From positions 143,583 to 207,582 of the forward strand of contig DAOUFM010000135.1 of NCBI GenBank assembly GCA_034429975.1: a stretch of 64,000 nt of DNA. The letters run 5' to 3'. This stretch comes from UBA6170 sp034429975. GTDB lineage: Bacteria > Chloroflexota > Anaerolineae > Anaerolineales > Anaerolineaceae. Shown in pieces: positions 34,480 through 43,006 of this stretch (position 1 is the first letter of the stretch; each line of letters begins with the position of its first letter). Under the pieces are notes generated by a model. The model saw only the letters and a program-made list of their open reading frames with translations. It searched no databases and was not told the DNA's origin. Made by a program: the position numbers and the translations under genes.

Positions 34480-35475
34480 TCACACCTCTTCAATTTTTTG
34501 CCCAACCAAATGAACAAAAACGTCTTCCAAAGAAGGTTCTCTCTTTTCAAGTTTAATAATTTTTAATTTTTGCTGACTGCTTTCAGAAATAATTTCTGTT
34601 AATATGGAATCTTCTTCAAGAATAATATCAAGGTGAGTTTCATCCTGAACATTCGAAAGCACACAATTCTTTACTCCGGGAATGTTCTTAAAATTATCCA
34701 GATTTAGACCGTTAGGTGAATAAAGGTTTAAATGAAAAATGGCATCTTTTTGCAACATTGTCTTTAAGTTCGATGGGGTATCACAAGCCAATACTTTTCC
34801 CTGGTTAATGATCGCAACCCGATCACATAATTCATCTGCTTCAACCATGTAATGTGTGGTGAGCAACAAAGTTCTTTCCTGATTATCATCCATCCAGTTT
34901 TTAATAAATTTTCGTACATCTCTAGATGCACCTACGTCTAAACCGAGAGTTGGCTCGTCCAGAAATAAAATTTCTGGATCTGTTAAAAACCCACGAATAA
35001 TGTTCATTTTTTGGCGTAATCCGGTTGATAAGTCAGAAGATTTGGTGTTCAAACGATCAGCAATACCAACAATCTCCGCTAATTTTTTGATCCGATCATT
35101 TGCAATCGTACTATCAATTCCGTAAAACTGAGCGAACATCCATAAATTCTCACGAACAGTCAATAAGCCGTATCCAGAAGTTTCTCCTCCGGAAACCATA
35201 TTTATTTTTTTACGAACCTCTTCAGGGAATTTTTCAAGATCAATCTCAGCTACCTTAGCGCGTCCTGAAGTTGGAGCAAGCAAGGTAGTTAAAATTTTTA
35301 TCAAAGTAGTTTTTCCAGCGCCATTTGGGCCTAAAAGGCCGAACAATTCGCCTTTTTTTATTTCCAAATTAACATGCGATAAGGCTATCAATTCTTTAAA
35401 CGCTTCTTTTTTATTATTACGAATTTTATAAATTCTTCCTAAATTCTCGGTTTCTACGGCGGTGGTTTTTCCCAT
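34480..35475 (-). CDS. ABC transporter ATP-binding protein, DrrA/NatA-type exporter
   Basis: 331 aa. Walker A GPNGAGKTTLIK, a STGLRQKMNIIRGFLTDP signature, Walker B ILFLDEPTLGLD and switch TTHYM are visible. The C-terminal 90 residues form a regulatory extension typical of DrrA-type ATPases. It works with the two ABC-2 permeases downstream. An AAGGA lies six bases before the ATG. Confidence 0.93.
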   Translation of the reverse strand: MGKTTAVETENLGRIYKIRNNKKEAFKELIALSHVNLEIKKGELFGLLGPNGAGKTTLIKILTTLLAPTSGRAKVAEIDLEKFPEEVRKKINMVSGGETSGYGLLTVRENLWMFAQFYGIDSTIANDRIKKLAEIVGIADRLNTKSSDLSTGLRQKMNIIRGFLTDPEILFLDEPTLGLDVGASRDVRKFIKNWMDDNQERTLLLTTHYMVEADELCDRVAIINQGKVLACDTPSNLKTMLQKDAIFHLNLYSPNGLNLDNFKNIPGVKNCVLSNVQDETHLDIILEEDSILTEIISESSQQKLKIIKLEKREPSLEDVFVHLVGQKIEEV

Positions 35476-35629
35476 ATTGATTCCTTAAAAAATTATCAAT
35501 GTTTCGGATAAATAGAAAAAATGTTACCTCGTGATTATATCGCAGTATGAGTCTCTAATATTTAAAAAGCGTCTGCAGTAATTGATTATTCTAGGTGATC
35601 GTTTTTTTACTTCCTTGAAATCTTTTCTC

Positions 35630-35658
35630 TTGACACTTGTCTTTCTTAAGAGTAGAAT
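35630..35658 (+). promoter_or_regulatory. Textbook sigma-70 promoter for the tRNA-Ala pair
   Basis: TTGACA (35630-35635), 17-base spacer and TAGAAT (35653-35658), about 19 bases before the first tRNA. Confidence 0.88.
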
Positions 35659-35676
35659 TTCTGTCACCCTGATAGA

Positions 35677-35749
35677 GGGCCTGTAGCGCAGTTGGGAGCG
35701 CGCTTCAATCGCACTGAAGAGGCCGAGGGTTCGAATCCCTCCAGGTCCA
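35677..35749 (+). tRNA. tRNA-Ala (anticodon CGC)
   Basis: A 73-base cloverleaf. Acceptor stem GGGCCTG/CAGGTCC (one G-T pair), anticodon arm CTTCA-ATCGCAC-TGAAG with anticodon CGC, T-arm GAGGGTTCGAATCCCTC and discriminator A. No CCA is encoded. It reads the rarer GCG Ala codon. It shares a promoter with the next tRNA. Confidence 0.96.
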
Positions 35750-35793
35750 CTGAGGTGCTCCTCAAAAATGGTGATCAGGTTAACAATTGAAAA

Positions 35794-35866
35794 GGGCCCA
35801 TAGCGCAGTTGGGAGCGCGTCTCAATGGCATTGAGAAGGCCGAGGGTTCGAGTCCCTCTGGGTCCA
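35794..35866 (+). tRNA. tRNA-Ala (anticodon GGC)
   Basis: A 73-base cloverleaf. Acceptor stem GGGCCCA/TGGGTCC, anticodon arm TCTCA-ATGGCAT-TGAGA with anticodon GGC, T-arm GAGGGTTCGAGTCCCTC and discriminator A, without an encoded CCA. D-arm and variable region match the preceding tRNA-Ala closely, consistent with duplication. Confidence 0.96.
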
Positions 35867-35884
35867 CTAAAGCTCTCTGAAACG

Positions 35885-35918
35885 CCATTGATACTATAAT
35901 AAATCAATGGTTTTTTAT
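35885..35918 (+). terminator. Rho-independent terminator after the tRNA-Ala pair
   Basis: CCATTGAT (35885-35892) and ATCAATGG (35903-35910) pair around a ten-base loop, followed by TTTTTT. Confidence 0.9.
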
Positions 35919-35955
35919 TTTAAATTAATTTGGATGTGTATTTTTAGGAGAAGTG

Positions 35956-36642
35956 ATGCGATTTGAAGAATGTAATTGGATGGATATTGAAAATTATTTG
36001 AAAAAAGATTCCCGAATTATTTTAGTTATTGGTGCATGTGAGCAACACGGGTATTTAAGCTTATTAACGGATGTAAAAATACCATTAGCGCTGGCAGATG
36101 CAGCTTCTAAAGAAACTGGAGTGATCCTTGCTCCGCCGGTTAATTTTGGAGTTTCACCTTATTTTTTGGAGTATCCCGGATCAATTGCATTAAGAGTATC
36201 TACATTAATGAATGTTGTTGAAGATATAATCTCAAGTTTATATCACCAGGGGTTTCGAAAATTTTTAATATTAAATGGTCATAGCGGCAATGAGCCTTTA
36301 AAAGAAAAATTGAATGAAGTGTTAAATAAACTCGATGAATTGCAGATTAACTGGTACTCATGGTGGGTTTCTCATAGTATCGAAAAAATTGCCTTGGAAA
36401 ATGAGATTAAACCTGCTCACGCCAACTGGCTGGAGGCTTTTCCATTTACTAAGGTTTGTGATTTACCTCAAGAAAAGAAGATCCCTCCGCACTATAAGGG
36501 ATTAATGAGCGCAAAAGAAACAAGAAAAGTTTTTACTGATGGTTCTTTTGGGGGAGAATATGAGGTTGACCAGTCTATTATGAACCAATTATTTCAGGCC
36601 GCATACCTGGATGTATTAAATTTATTAAATTTTGATGTATAA
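35956..36642 (+). CDS. Creatininase family protein
   Basis: 228 aa from the ATG at 35956, which is five bases after AGGAG; the GTG at 35953 is too close to that site. Metal ligands of the creatininase fold are visible: Glu and His in GACEQHG, Asp in SLLTDVKIP, His in LNGHSGN and Glu in WLEAFPFT. The family includes creatininase, MftE and FAPy deformylase-like enzymes that hydrolyse cyclic or formylated amides. The physiological substrate cannot be named. The closing terminator is at 36740-36768. Confidence 0.87.
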   Translation: MRFEECNWMDIENYLKKDSRIILVIGACEQHGYLSLLTDVKIPLALADAASKETGVILAPPVNFGVSPYFLEYPGSIALRVSTLMNVVEDIISSLYHQGFRKFLILNGHSGNEPLKEKLNEVLNKLDELQINWYSWWVSHSIEKIALENEIKPAHANWLEAFPFTKVCDLPQEKKIPPHYKGLMSAKETRKVFTDGSFGGEYEVDQSIMNQLFQAAYLDVLNLLNFDV

Positions 36643-36739
36643 AAAAGGGACGACGATTGAATTTTTTTTTTAAGAAAACAGTTTTTAAGCAATTAATCCA
36701 AAATTTAATACTATTGTTTGATGTGATTTACGGAAAAGA

Positions 36740-36768
36740 AAAACTCGGGTCATTTTCCGAGTTTTCTA
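36740..36768 (+). terminator. Terminator hairpin after the creatininase gene
   Basis: AAAACTCGG (36740-36748) pairs with CCGAGTTTT (36757-36765) around an eight-base loop. The T-run is short and interrupted by C. Confidence 0.7.
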
Positions 36769-36781
36769 TTTGAAAAAGAAT

Positions 36782-36811
36782 TTGATTTATTAAAAAAAAA
36801 TGGGTTATAAT
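36782..36811 (+). promoter_or_regulatory. Promoter upstream of recX
   Basis: TTGATT (36782-36787), 18-base spacer and TATAAT (36806-36811). The palindrome AACGCGTT lies at the predicted start point. Confidence 0.6.
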
Positions 36812-37088
36812 AAACGCGTTATAAAAACTATTTTTGAAATTGAATGCGGATCACTTTAATTGGTCTTGGAATTGTTTTCTCTCAAATAAAATGAGAGTTA
36901 ATAAAAGCTTAACAATCGGTTAGCGATTGAAATAAATGGGAAATGGGCAGATTTCAGGAATTGACCATTGAAACAAGGGAACTATTAATCAATTTGTAAT
37001 AAATTTCTGAAAAAACGCGCGTTAACTTCAAATAACTGGTTGAATATCAAGGCCATCTTCATCCGCGAAAAGATTTGATGGCTCCGAA

Positions 37089-37772
37089 ATGCAAAAGATT
37101 ATTACTGCATTAAAACAACAAAAGAATAACCCTAACCGGGTGAATGTTTTTCTTGATGGTCAATTTGGCTTTGCTGTGTATAAAATTGTGGCTGCATATT
37201 TGAAAATTGATCAGGCAATTTCTGAAAACTCAATTGAAAAATTATTACAGGATGACCTGAAAGAGGATTGTTATCAAAAGGCGTTGAAATTTATTGCCTT
37301 TAAACCGCGTTCACGTCAGGAAGTGATCAATCGATTAAAGAGATATGACTTTAATGATGAGACAATTTCCTCTATAATCAAAGTATTAGAGGAAAAAAAA
37401 TACATTAATGATATAGATTTTGCACAGAATTGGGTTGAAAATAGGACAACATGTAAACCCAGAAGCAAAAATTTAATTAGGTGGGAATTGCGAAATAAAA
37501 AAATCAGTGATGAAATAATTGAAAAAATTTCCGATGAAATGCCTACTGATGAAGAGTTGGTAATTGTTGCGGCCGAGAAATATTCAAAAAGATTAACTGG
37601 CTGTGAAAAAGATGTTTTTTTTCGGAGATTAGCAGGTTATTTAATGCGGCGAGGTTTTCCATTTTCAATCGTAAACCCAGTGGTTAACAAAACCTGGGAG
37701 GATCTTCGCCAACAAAAATTTAATAATGAATATGGAAAAGAGGTGGATGAATGGGGAATCAAGGATTATTAG
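37089..37772 (+). CDS. recX: Recombination regulator RecX
   Basis: 227 aa. The helical RecX repeats are visible, including QKALKFIAFKPRSRQEVINR and IDFAQNWVENRT, with FRRLAGYLMRRGFPFS near the end. RecX blocks or tunes RecA filaments. It overlaps the rny start by 22 bases. The usual neighbour recA is not upstream in this window. The ATG at 37089 has only a weak Shine-Dalgarno-like sequence. Confidence 0.88.
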   Translation: MQKIITALKQQKNNPNRVNVFLDGQFGFAVYKIVAAYLKIDQAISENSIEKLLQDDLKEDCYQKALKFIAFKPRSRQEVINRLKRYDFNDETISSIIKVLEEKKYINDIDFAQNWVENRTTCKPRSKNLIRWELRNKKISDEIIEKISDEMPTDEELVIVAAEKYSKRLTGCEKDVFFRRLAGYLMRRGFPFSIVNPVVNKTWEDLRQQKFNNEYGKEVDEWGIKDY

Positions 37773-39286
37773 GAATATTTTTATTCATTGGGGATCTTGT
37801 AGTTTTAGGAATGTTAATTTTCTTTATGAATCGGTATTATTCCGAAAAATTAAAGAAAGATCGATTAAACCAAGCGGATACGCTCATTGCAAATGCAAAA
37901 GAAGAAGCAAAAACGATTGAATTAGAAGCAAAAGACAATTCGATTCGGATATTAAAAGAAGCAGAAGAAGAGATTACACGTAGAAGGAATGAAAATTTAA
38001 AAGAAGAAGAAAGACTTCATAAACGCCGAACAGAACTTGACCATAGAATAGAGCGCTTAGAATTGCGTGAGCAAGCGATCAACAAAAGACAAAGCCTAAT
38101 TGATAAAAGATCGAACGAGATCGAAAAAATGTATGCTCAACAACTTGGAGAACTTCAGCGAATTGCTCAGATGAGTGTAGAAGAAGCGAGAGACATCCTT
38201 TTACAAGAAGCTGAAAAAGAAGGCCGGGCAGATATGGCAAGAATTATTCGTCAAATTGAAGCAGAAGCCCGCGCTGAAGGAGAAAAAAGAGCCAGGGAAA
38301 TAATCGCGGATGCCATTCAAAGAGTAGCTTCTGAGCATGTCAACGAGGTGACAACCTCAGTTGTGATGCTTCCTAATGAAGAAATGAAAGGCCGCATTGT
38401 CGGTAGAAATGGAAGGAATATTCGTGCCTTTGAACAGGCTACCGGGGTAGATGTCATTGTAGACGATACCCCTGAAGCTGTGACTATTAGTTGTTTTGAC
38501 CCCGTTCGGCGTGAAGTTGCCCGCAGAGCTTTGGATTATTTAATCCTGGATGGAAGAATTCATCCGGCACATATTGAAAAAGTATTGGAAGATAAACAAA
38601 AAGAAGTTGATAAAACCATTGAAGAAGCTGGAGAACAGGCGGCTTATGATGCAGGCGTTTCGGGTATCCGCCCTGAAATTCTAAAAGTTCTGGGAAGGCT
38701 GAAATATCGAACCTCTTATGGTCAGAATCAACTTTCTCATGCAGTTGAGGTCGCCAGACTTGGTTCGGTTATAGCGTCGGAATTAGGTGCTGATATCGAA
38801 GTCGTTAAGGCTGCCGGCTTGTTACATGATTTAGGCAAAGCTATGGATCACAACACCGAAGGAACGCATGCGTTGATTGGGGCAGAATTTGCCCGCCGGT
38901 ACGGTGTGAATCCAAAAATTGTAAATGCGATCGCCTCTCACCATCACGAGATCGAACAAGAATCACTAGAGGCTATCATTGTCGAAGCTGCAGATGCAAT
39001 TTCTGGTGCAAGACCAGGGGCCAGAAGAGAGGATCTGGAACAATACATTAAGCGGCTTAGAGCTTTGGAAGATATCGCTAATTCATTCAAAGGGGTTAGC
39101 CAAAGCTATGCAATACAAGCTGGAAGAGAAGTAAGAATTATTGTGCGGCCTGAAGATATTGATGATTTAGAAGCCATTCGGATTGCACGCGACGTTTCCA
39201 AGAAAATCGAAGACAATATGCAGTATCCTGGTCAAATACGAGTTACTGTAATTCGGGAGACTCGTGCAATTGATTATGCAAAATAA
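37751..39286 (+). CDS. rny: Ribonuclease Y
   Basis: 511 aa. An N-terminal transmembrane helix (about residues 6-27) leads to a long coiled coil (about 35-200), then a KH domain (GRIVGRNGRNIRAFEQATGV) and an HD domain with HDLGKAMD and ASHHHEIEQES. The C-terminus TVIRETRAIDYAK is typical. The membrane-bound endonuclease starts mRNA decay. AGGTGG lies four bases before the ATG. A terminator follows at 39313-39347. Confidence 0.96.
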   Translation: MGNQGLLGIFLFIGDLVVLGMLIFFMNRYYSEKLKKDRLNQADTLIANAKEEAKTIELEAKDNSIRILKEAEEEITRRRNENLKEEERLHKRRTELDHRIERLELREQAINKRQSLIDKRSNEIEKMYAQQLGELQRIAQMSVEEARDILLQEAEKEGRADMARIIRQIEAEARAEGEKRAREIIADAIQRVASEHVNEVTTSVVMLPNEEMKGRIVGRNGRNIRAFEQATGVDVIVDDTPEAVTISCFDPVRREVARRALDYLILDGRIHPAHIEKVLEDKQKEVDKTIEEAGEQAAYDAGVSGIRPEILKVLGRLKYRTSYGQNQLSHAVEVARLGSVIASELGADIEVVKAAGLLHDLGKAMDHNTEGTHALIGAEFARRYGVNPKIVNAIASHHHEIEQESLEAIIVEAADAISGARPGARREDLEQYIKRLRALEDIANSFKGVSQSYAIQAGREVRIIVRPEDIDDLEAIRIARDVSKKIEDNMQYPGQIRVTVIRETRAIDYAK

Positions 39287-39312
39287 TTAATCAATAAAAA
39301 TGAAATATAATT

Positions 39313-39347
39313 CTGATACAGGTATCTCGCCTGTATCAGTTTTTTTT
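39313..39347 (+). terminator. Rho-independent terminator after rny
   Basis: CTGATACAGG and CCTGTATCAG pair perfectly around a seven-base loop, followed by eight T. Confidence 0.92.
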
Positions 39348-39358
39348 AAGGAAAATCC

Positions 39359-41536
39359 ATGAAACAATTATTACAGAATTTGAAAGATGGTAAGGCTGAA
39401 ATTGTTGACGTTCCAATCCCTGCAATTAAACCTGGTTTTATTCTAGTGCAAAATCAGGCATCGGTAGTCTCTGCTGGGACTGAACGGATGGTCGTGGAAT
39501 TTGCTGAAAAAAACCTATTAATGAAAGCTAAATCCAGACCTGATTTAGTTAAACAGGTTTTGAATAAAGCCAAAAGAGAAGGAATTATCCCAACCATTCA
39601 AACAGCTTTAAATCGATTGGATTCCCCAATGGCTTTAGGATATTCTTCAGCCGGAGTTGTTGTTTCTGTTGGGGATGGAGTTGAAGATGTCAAACTGGGT
39701 GATCGTGTTGCCTGTGCAGGTAGTGGGTTTGCCTGCCATGCTGAGTATGTCCTTATACCAAAGAATCTCATAGCAAAAATGTCGGAAACCATCACATTTG
39801 AAGAAGCAGCCTTTTCAACATTGGGAGCGATCTCCTTACATGGATTTCGGATTGCAAATCCACAAATCGGAGAAAAAGTAGCCATTATTGGACTTGGTTT
39901 ATTAGGTTTAATGATGATTGATATTTGTAAAGCTGCCGGGTTAGATGTATTCGGAATCGATTTGGATCATTCCAGGGTTGAACAAGCCTCAACCAAAAAA
40001 ATCACAGCGGTTCAAAATGAACAAGCTTTATCTGCAACTTCAAGCTTTACAAAAAACTTAGGTTTTGACGTTGTTTTTATTTGTGCAGACACTACTTCCA
40101 ATGATCCGATTGAACTGGCTGGAAGTATAGCTCGTGATAAAGGGACTGTAGTAGCTGTAGGCGCAGTAGGTTTGAATATTCCGAGAAAAATTTACTATGA
40201 AAAAGAATTGCAATTCTTGATTTCCAGATCATACGGACCTGGGAGATATGATGAGGGTTATGAAGAGAAAGGCCAGGATTATCCATATGGATATGTCCGT
40301 TGGACTGAGGGACGAAACCTCAGTGCAATCCTAAAATTAATAGAAGATTGTAAGCTGGATGTGAAGTCATTAATTACCCATCGATTTGAAATTTCGGAGG
40401 GTGTTGAAGCCTATGAAACAATTACTGGTAAAAGAAATGAAAAATTTCTAGGTGTAATCATCCAATACCCGCAAATTGGAACCGATGCCACATTGGAAAC
40501 TCGGATAGATATAAATAAAAACGTGTCTGTTACTCGGGAGATGAAAATAAGGGTTGGAGTTTTAGGGGCGGGTTTATACGCCAGTTCTGTTTTTTTGCCA
40601 ATTCTTCAGAAAAACGAGAAAGCGGAAAAGGTCGGTATTTGTAGTGCAAAAGGACTCAGTGCAAGACAATTAGGTAACAAATATGGTTTCAAATTTGCAT
40701 GCACAAATGAACAAGATATCCTCACAAATAATGAAATTAATACCCTTGTTATTTTAACAAGACATAATGAACACGCCAGACAAGTTATTGAAGGATTAAG
40801 TTCGAATAAAAATGTTTATTGTGAAAAACCGCTTGCATTAAACGTGGATGAATTAAAAAAAGTAAATGATGTATTTCAGACCTCCCAAACAAAAATAATG
40901 GTTGGTTTTAATCGCCGCTTTTCCGCCATGATACAAAGAACCAAAAAATTTTTAGAGAATGTAAAAGAACCCAAAGTCATCCATTATCGGGTGAATGCCG
41001 GGTTTATTCCTTCAAATCATTGGATACAAGATCCAAATCAAGGGGGAGGGAGAATTATCGGAGAAGGTTGCCATTTTATAGATTTATGTGCTTTCCTTGC
41101 GAATTCGAATATTGTCACCATTCAAACCAGAGGTTTACCTAATAATGGCAAATATAATAACGACAATGTTGTTATAATGCTCACTTTTGACGATGGCTCA
41201 ATCGCAACTATTCATTATCTGGCCAATGGTGACAAGACAGTAGAAAAAGAGACATTAGAGATTTTTTCCGGCGGGAATGTCGCCCGAATTATTGATTATA
41301 AAAAATTAGAATTAATCACCAATGGGAAGAAAACCATTTTTCAATCAAGGTTGATGCAGGATAAAGGGCATGAAAATGCGTGGAAGGCTTTTGTGGATTC
41401 AATCCTGAACGGAACAAAGGAACCAATCAGTTTTTCTGAACTTCTGGTGTCCTCTGCTGCTTCGATTGCTGCGGAAGATTCATTAAGAAACAATGAAATA
41501 ATTATGATCCGAGATTATATTAAAGCCTTATTATAA
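39359..41536 (+). CDS. Bi-domain oxidoreductase: zinc alcohol dehydrogenase-like plus Gfo/Idh/MocA domains
   Basis: 725 aa with two Rossmann units. Residues about 1-375 are MDR/zinc-ADH-like (LGYSSAGVVVSVGDGV, IIGLGLLGLMMIDICKA). Residues about 390-720 are Gfo/Idh/MocA-like (VGVLGAGLYASSVFLPIL and the CEKPLALNVDEL motif). Such fusions occur in polysaccharide gene clusters and are thought to act on sugar or inositol nucleotides. It sits upstream of GT2, an initiating transferase and a CapD-like enzyme, which supports this. An AAGGA precedes the ATG, right after the rny terminator. Confidence 0.87.
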   Translation: MKQLLQNLKDGKAEIVDVPIPAIKPGFILVQNQASVVSAGTERMVVEFAEKNLLMKAKSRPDLVKQVLNKAKREGIIPTIQTALNRLDSPMALGYSSAGVVVSVGDGVEDVKLGDRVACAGSGFACHAEYVLIPKNLIAKMSETITFEEAAFSTLGAISLHGFRIANPQIGEKVAIIGLGLLGLMMIDICKAAGLDVFGIDLDHSRVEQASTKKITAVQNEQALSATSSFTKNLGFDVVFICADTTSNDPIELAGSIARDKGTVVAVGAVGLNIPRKIYYEKELQFLISRSYGPGRYDEGYEEKGQDYPYGYVRWTEGRNLSAILKLIEDCKLDVKSLITHRFEISEGVEAYETITGKRNEKFLGVIIQYPQIGTDATLETRIDINKNVSVTREMKIRVGVLGAGLYASSVFLPILQKNEKAEKVGICSAKGLSARQLGNKYGFKFACTNEQDILTNNEINTLVILTRHNEHARQVIEGLSSNKNVYCEKPLALNVDELKKVNDVFQTSQTKIMVGFNRRFSAMIQRTKKFLENVKEPKVIHYRVNAGFIPSNHWIQDPNQGGGRIIGEGCHFIDLCAFLANSNIVTIQTRGLPNNGKYNNDNVVIMLTFDDGSIATIHYLANGDKTVEKETLEIFSGGNVARIIDYKKLELITNGKKTIFQSRLMQDKGHENAWKAFVDSILNGTKEPISFSELLVSSAASIAAEDSLRNNEIIMIRDYIKALL

Positions 41537-41555
41537 ATATCGAATTATTGCAAGG

Positions 41556-41561
41556 TATAAT
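41556..41561 (+). promoter_or_regulatory. -10 box (TATAAT) before ridA
   Basis: Perfect TATAAT about 32 bases upstream of the ridA ATG; the -35 is unclear. Confidence 0.5.
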
Positions 41562-41592
41562 TAATTGAACACAAAAAATAAAAGGAAAAGAA

Positions 41593-41973
41593 ATGAAAAA
41601 AGTAATTGAACCAACAAATGCTCCAAAAGCAATTGGACCATATTCAGCTGCTATTAAGACAGATCACTTTGTTTATACTTCTGGCCAATTGGGTATTGAT
41701 CCGGCGACGAATGATTTAGTTTCTGGAGGTATAGAAGCTGAAACACATCAGGCTCTTAAAAATTTAAAAGAAACTCTTAATGCCGCTGGAACTGATTTGG
41801 GAAATGTGGTTAAAACCACTGTATTTTTAAAAGACATTTCCGAATTTCCTGTAATGAATAAAATTTATGCTGAATATTTTAAGGAAGAACCTCCTGCCAG
41901 ATCAGCTTTTCAGGTTGCTGCACTCCCAAAAAATGCTTCAGTAGAAATTGAAGCTGTTGCTCTGGTAAATTAA
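41593..41973 (+). CDS. ridA: RidA family imine/enamine deaminase
   Basis: 126 aa, the normal RidA length. Conserved motifs include APKAIGPYSAAI, VYTSGQLGIDP and the C-terminal PARSAFQVAALPKNASVEIEA with the catalytic Arg. It hydrolyses reactive imines formed by PLP enzymes to ketoacids and ammonia. An AAGGAAAAG lies before the ATG. It sits inside the polysaccharide locus but has its own -10 box and looks unrelated to it. Confidence 0.92.
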   Translation: MKKVIEPTNAPKAIGPYSAAIKTDHFVYTSGQLGIDPATNDLVSGGIEAETHQALKNLKETLNAAGTDLGNVVKTTVFLKDISEFPVMNKIYAEYFKEEPPARSAFQVAALPKNASVEIEAVALVN

Positions 41974-42010
41974 GAACTCATCTTCTCCTCACAAAGGAAT
42001 CATTGGCTTA

Positions 42011-43003
42011 ATGAACTTAGTGTCTGTCGTTGTGCCTTGTTATAACGAGGAAAAGCATATTGGAAAATTACTGAATGCATTAATAGAACAAACTTATCCT
42101 TTAGAATCTATTGAAGTCTTAATTATTGATGGAAAATCATCAGATAAAACAATTGAAGTCATTGATCAGAAAAGTCAGGAACTAAAACAACTTAATATCA
42201 GGATAATTCAAAATCCTAAAAAGAATATCCCAGCTGCATTAAACCTTGGAATTAAAGCAAGTACCGGAGAAATTATCATCAGAATGGACGCACATTCAAT
42301 ACCAGACCCTGAATATATTCGGATTGCAGTCGAGGACCTAGAGAAAAAAATTGCTGCCAATGTAGGTGGTAAATGGATCATTATCCCTGGTGGAGATACC
42401 AGAAAGGCTGTGTGCATTTCCAAAGCAGCTGCTCATCCATTTGGGGCTGGTGATGCCAAATATCGCTATAGTGACAACCCAGATTTTGTTGATACAGTGC
42501 CCTATGGGGCTTTTTATCGGTCGTTATTTGACCAAATCGGATTATTTAACGAAAATTTATTAGCTAATGAGGATTACGAGTTTAATACCAGAATTCGGGA
42601 AGCTGGCCTACAAATTTATTTTGACCCGAGAATAAAAACAAATTATGTTGCCAGAGGTACCTATTCAGATTTGGCCAGGCAATACTGGCGATATGGCTAC
42701 TGGAAAGTAAAAATGTTGCGCTCTTTCCCGCATACCCTAAGGTGGCGACAGGCGATACCTCCCATTTTTGTGGCTGGATTACTGTTGTTGTTAATTCTGA
42801 CTTTCTTTATACCTTTTGTTGCATATTTATTAGGATTTATTTTTATTACATATTTAATAGTCCTCATCATTGGTTCTTTTATTTTTTATAAAAGAAAGCT
42901 AGATTTTTTATCATTAATTGAGATGCCCATAGCCTTTATCATCATACACTTCTCCTGGAGCTTCGGGTTTTGGTATAGCTTATTATTCAGGATAAAGGAT
43001 TAA
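42011..43003 (+). CDS. Family 2 glycosyltransferase (ExoA-like)
   Basis: 330 aa. The GT-A fold begins with SVVVPCYNEEKHIG, has a donor-binding IIDGKSSDKTIEV, a DxD-like MDAHSIPDPEY and a base region NEDYEFNTRIREAG. Two or three C-terminal transmembrane helices (about 250-310) anchor it. It resembles ExoA-type enzymes of exopolysaccharide assembly. It starts 37 bases after ridA and ends three bases before the initiating transferase, so it belongs to that unit. Confidence 0.9.
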   Translation: MNLVSVVVPCYNEEKHIGKLLNALIEQTYPLESIEVLIIDGKSSDKTIEVIDQKSQELKQLNIRIIQNPKKNIPAALNLGIKASTGEIIIRMDAHSIPDPEYIRIAVEDLEKKIAANVGGKWIIIPGGDTRKAVCISKAAAHPFGAGDAKYRYSDNPDFVDTVPYGAFYRSLFDQIGLFNENLLANEDYEFNTRIREAGLQIYFDPRIKTNYVARGTYSDLARQYWRYGYWKVKMLRSFPHTLRWRQAIPPIFVAGLLLLLILTFFIPFVAYLLGFIFITYLIVLIIGSFIFYKRKLDFLSLIEMPIAFIIIHFSWSFGFWYSLLFRIKD

Positions 43004-43006
43004 TAT

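Larger units (their letters stand above)
36643..37088 (+). other. 446-base gene-free region with a terminator, a promoter and a long recX leader
   Basis: After the creatininase stop lie a terminator and then TTGATT-18-TATAAT at 36782-36811. The transcript predicted from about 36818 would have a 270-base untranslated leader. It contains a small hairpin (CTCTCA/TGAGAG, 36879-36897) and the palindromes AACGCGTT (36813-36820) and AACGCGCGTT (37014-37023). No clear gene or known riboswitch is recognised; a regulatory RNA is possible. Confidence 0.55.

Noticed and set aside
35524..35907. Minus-strand 127-aa reading frame over the tRNA-Ala genes
   Set aside because: It is antisense to two tRNAs and their promoter; the repeated GTRTLGLLNAIETRSQLRY-like text is the translated tRNA complement, a known false annotation.
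36643..37088. Known riboswitch in the recX leader
   Set aside because: No recognisable conserved core of a common riboswitch class could be identified by eye.
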